Part shown: in pieces, positions 6,707 to 7,008 of the stretch
Layout of the letters: every line of letters begins with the position of its first letter
Numbering within the stretch: the stretch's first letter is position 1
Source: an uncultured bacterium
Lineage (GTDB): Bacteria; Bdellovibrionota_C; UBA2361; CAKMMH01
Length of the DNA: 7,008 nt
Assembly: GCA_927798255.1 (NCBI GenBank)
Contig: CAKMMH010000089.1
Coordinates: forward strand, 1-7,008
Reading direction: 5' to 3'
The notes under the pieces: generated by a model
Told to the model about the DNA's origin: nothing
Database searches by the model: none
The model's input: the letters and a program-made list of their open reading frames with translations, nothing else
Position numbers and translations under genes: made by a program

Positions 6707-7008
6707 ATGAATATTGCAATTATTGGTGCAGGCTATGTTGGATTAGTTGCGTCTTCTTGTTTTGCCGCTTCTGGTAATGATGTTTATAGTGTTGATAATA
6801 ACGAAGAAAAAATTAATAAATTAAATCAAGGTATAATTCCTATTTATGAGCCAGGTTTAAGTGAACTAATATTAAAAAACGTTAAAGAGAATAGACTGCA
6901 TTTCACAACAGACATGAAAAAAGCTGTAGAAGAATCTCAAGTTATATTTATAGCTGTAGGTACACCTCAAGATGAAGATGGCTCGGCTGATTTAACTCAT
7001 GTATTAAA
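6707..7008 (+). CDS. ugd: UDP-glucose 6-dehydrogenase, N-terminal part (runs off the window)
   Basis: Only the first 100 codons are present; the frame is open to the right edge. The enzyme oxidises UDP-glucose to UDP-glucuronate with two NAD+, supplying capsule, exopolysaccharide or lipopolysaccharide synthesis in the cytoplasm. Evidence is the N-terminal NAD-binding Rossmann fold MNIAIIGAGYVGLV with GAGYVG at 7-12, Asp30 at the end of the second strand for the adenosine ribose, the family motif PIYEPGL (45-51), and AVGTP (83-87) followed by DGSADL (91-96). These fit the UDP-glucose/GDP-mannose dehydrogenase family. The PIYEPGL and DGSADL motifs favour UDP-glucose over GDP-mannose, but the catalytic cysteine domain lies outside the window. 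It probably starts a surface-polysaccharide unit. Confidence 0.92.
   Translation, partial: MNIAIIGAGYVGLVASSCFAASGNDVYSVDNNEEKINKLNQGIIPIYEPGLSELILKNVKENRLHFTTDMKKAVEESQVIFIAVGTPQDEDGSADLTHVL

Noticed and set aside
1..7008. CRISPR array, tRNA/rRNA, insertion sequence or phage genes
   Set aside because: I saw no regularly spaced repeats, tRNA-like cloverleaf, transposase motifs or terminal inverted repeats; the only large repeat is the coding AAA duplication.

Overview
The window is a strongly AT-rich bacterial chromosome segment with every gene on the + strand. It uses the standard bacterial code: minE ends in TGA, and TTG, GTG and ATG starts all occur. It carries a complete cell-division site-selection set in the order minC-minD-minE. 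MinC has the full beta-helix domain and MinE reads like the cyanobacterial/clostridial form. An operonic minCDE, a membrane-anchored AAA protein and an adjacent UDP-glucose dehydrogenase, at this base composition, suggest a low-GC lineage. A non-photosynthetic cyanobacterial relative (Vampirovibrionia/Gastranaerophilales type) is my best guess, held with low confidence and resting only on protein resemblance.

Layout. Positions 1-241 hold no gene but contain a good sigma-70-like promoter (TTGACT, 17 bp, extended TG-G-TATAAG). minC follows (242-1048, TTG start), then minD (about 1110-1928) and minE (2049-2450, GTG start). A 14-bp hairpin (2465-2497) lies just after minE and probably closes the min operon. 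Next is a 669-residue protein with three predicted membrane helices and two intact, very similar AAA ATPase modules (2639-4648). It is followed by a 606-residue, largely helical soluble protein that I do not recognise (4769-6589). The window ends inside a UDP-glucose 6-dehydrogenase gene (6707 to the edge).

How the genes work together. MinC, MinD and MinE should form the oscillating or graded inhibitor of FtsZ assembly that keeps division at mid-cell. The AAA protein should be a membrane-tethered hexameric unfoldase or remodelling machine facing the cytoplasm; both rings keep their ATPase residues and aromatic pore loops, and no protease domain is present. The helical protein next to it is a candidate partner or substrate, but only position and orientation suggest this. 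The dehydrogenase makes UDP-glucuronate for surface polysaccharide and probably begins a separate transcription unit.

The part least explained by known systems is the AAA protein plus its helical neighbour. The min genes and the dehydrogenase are ordinary apart from a low-complexity tail on MinE.
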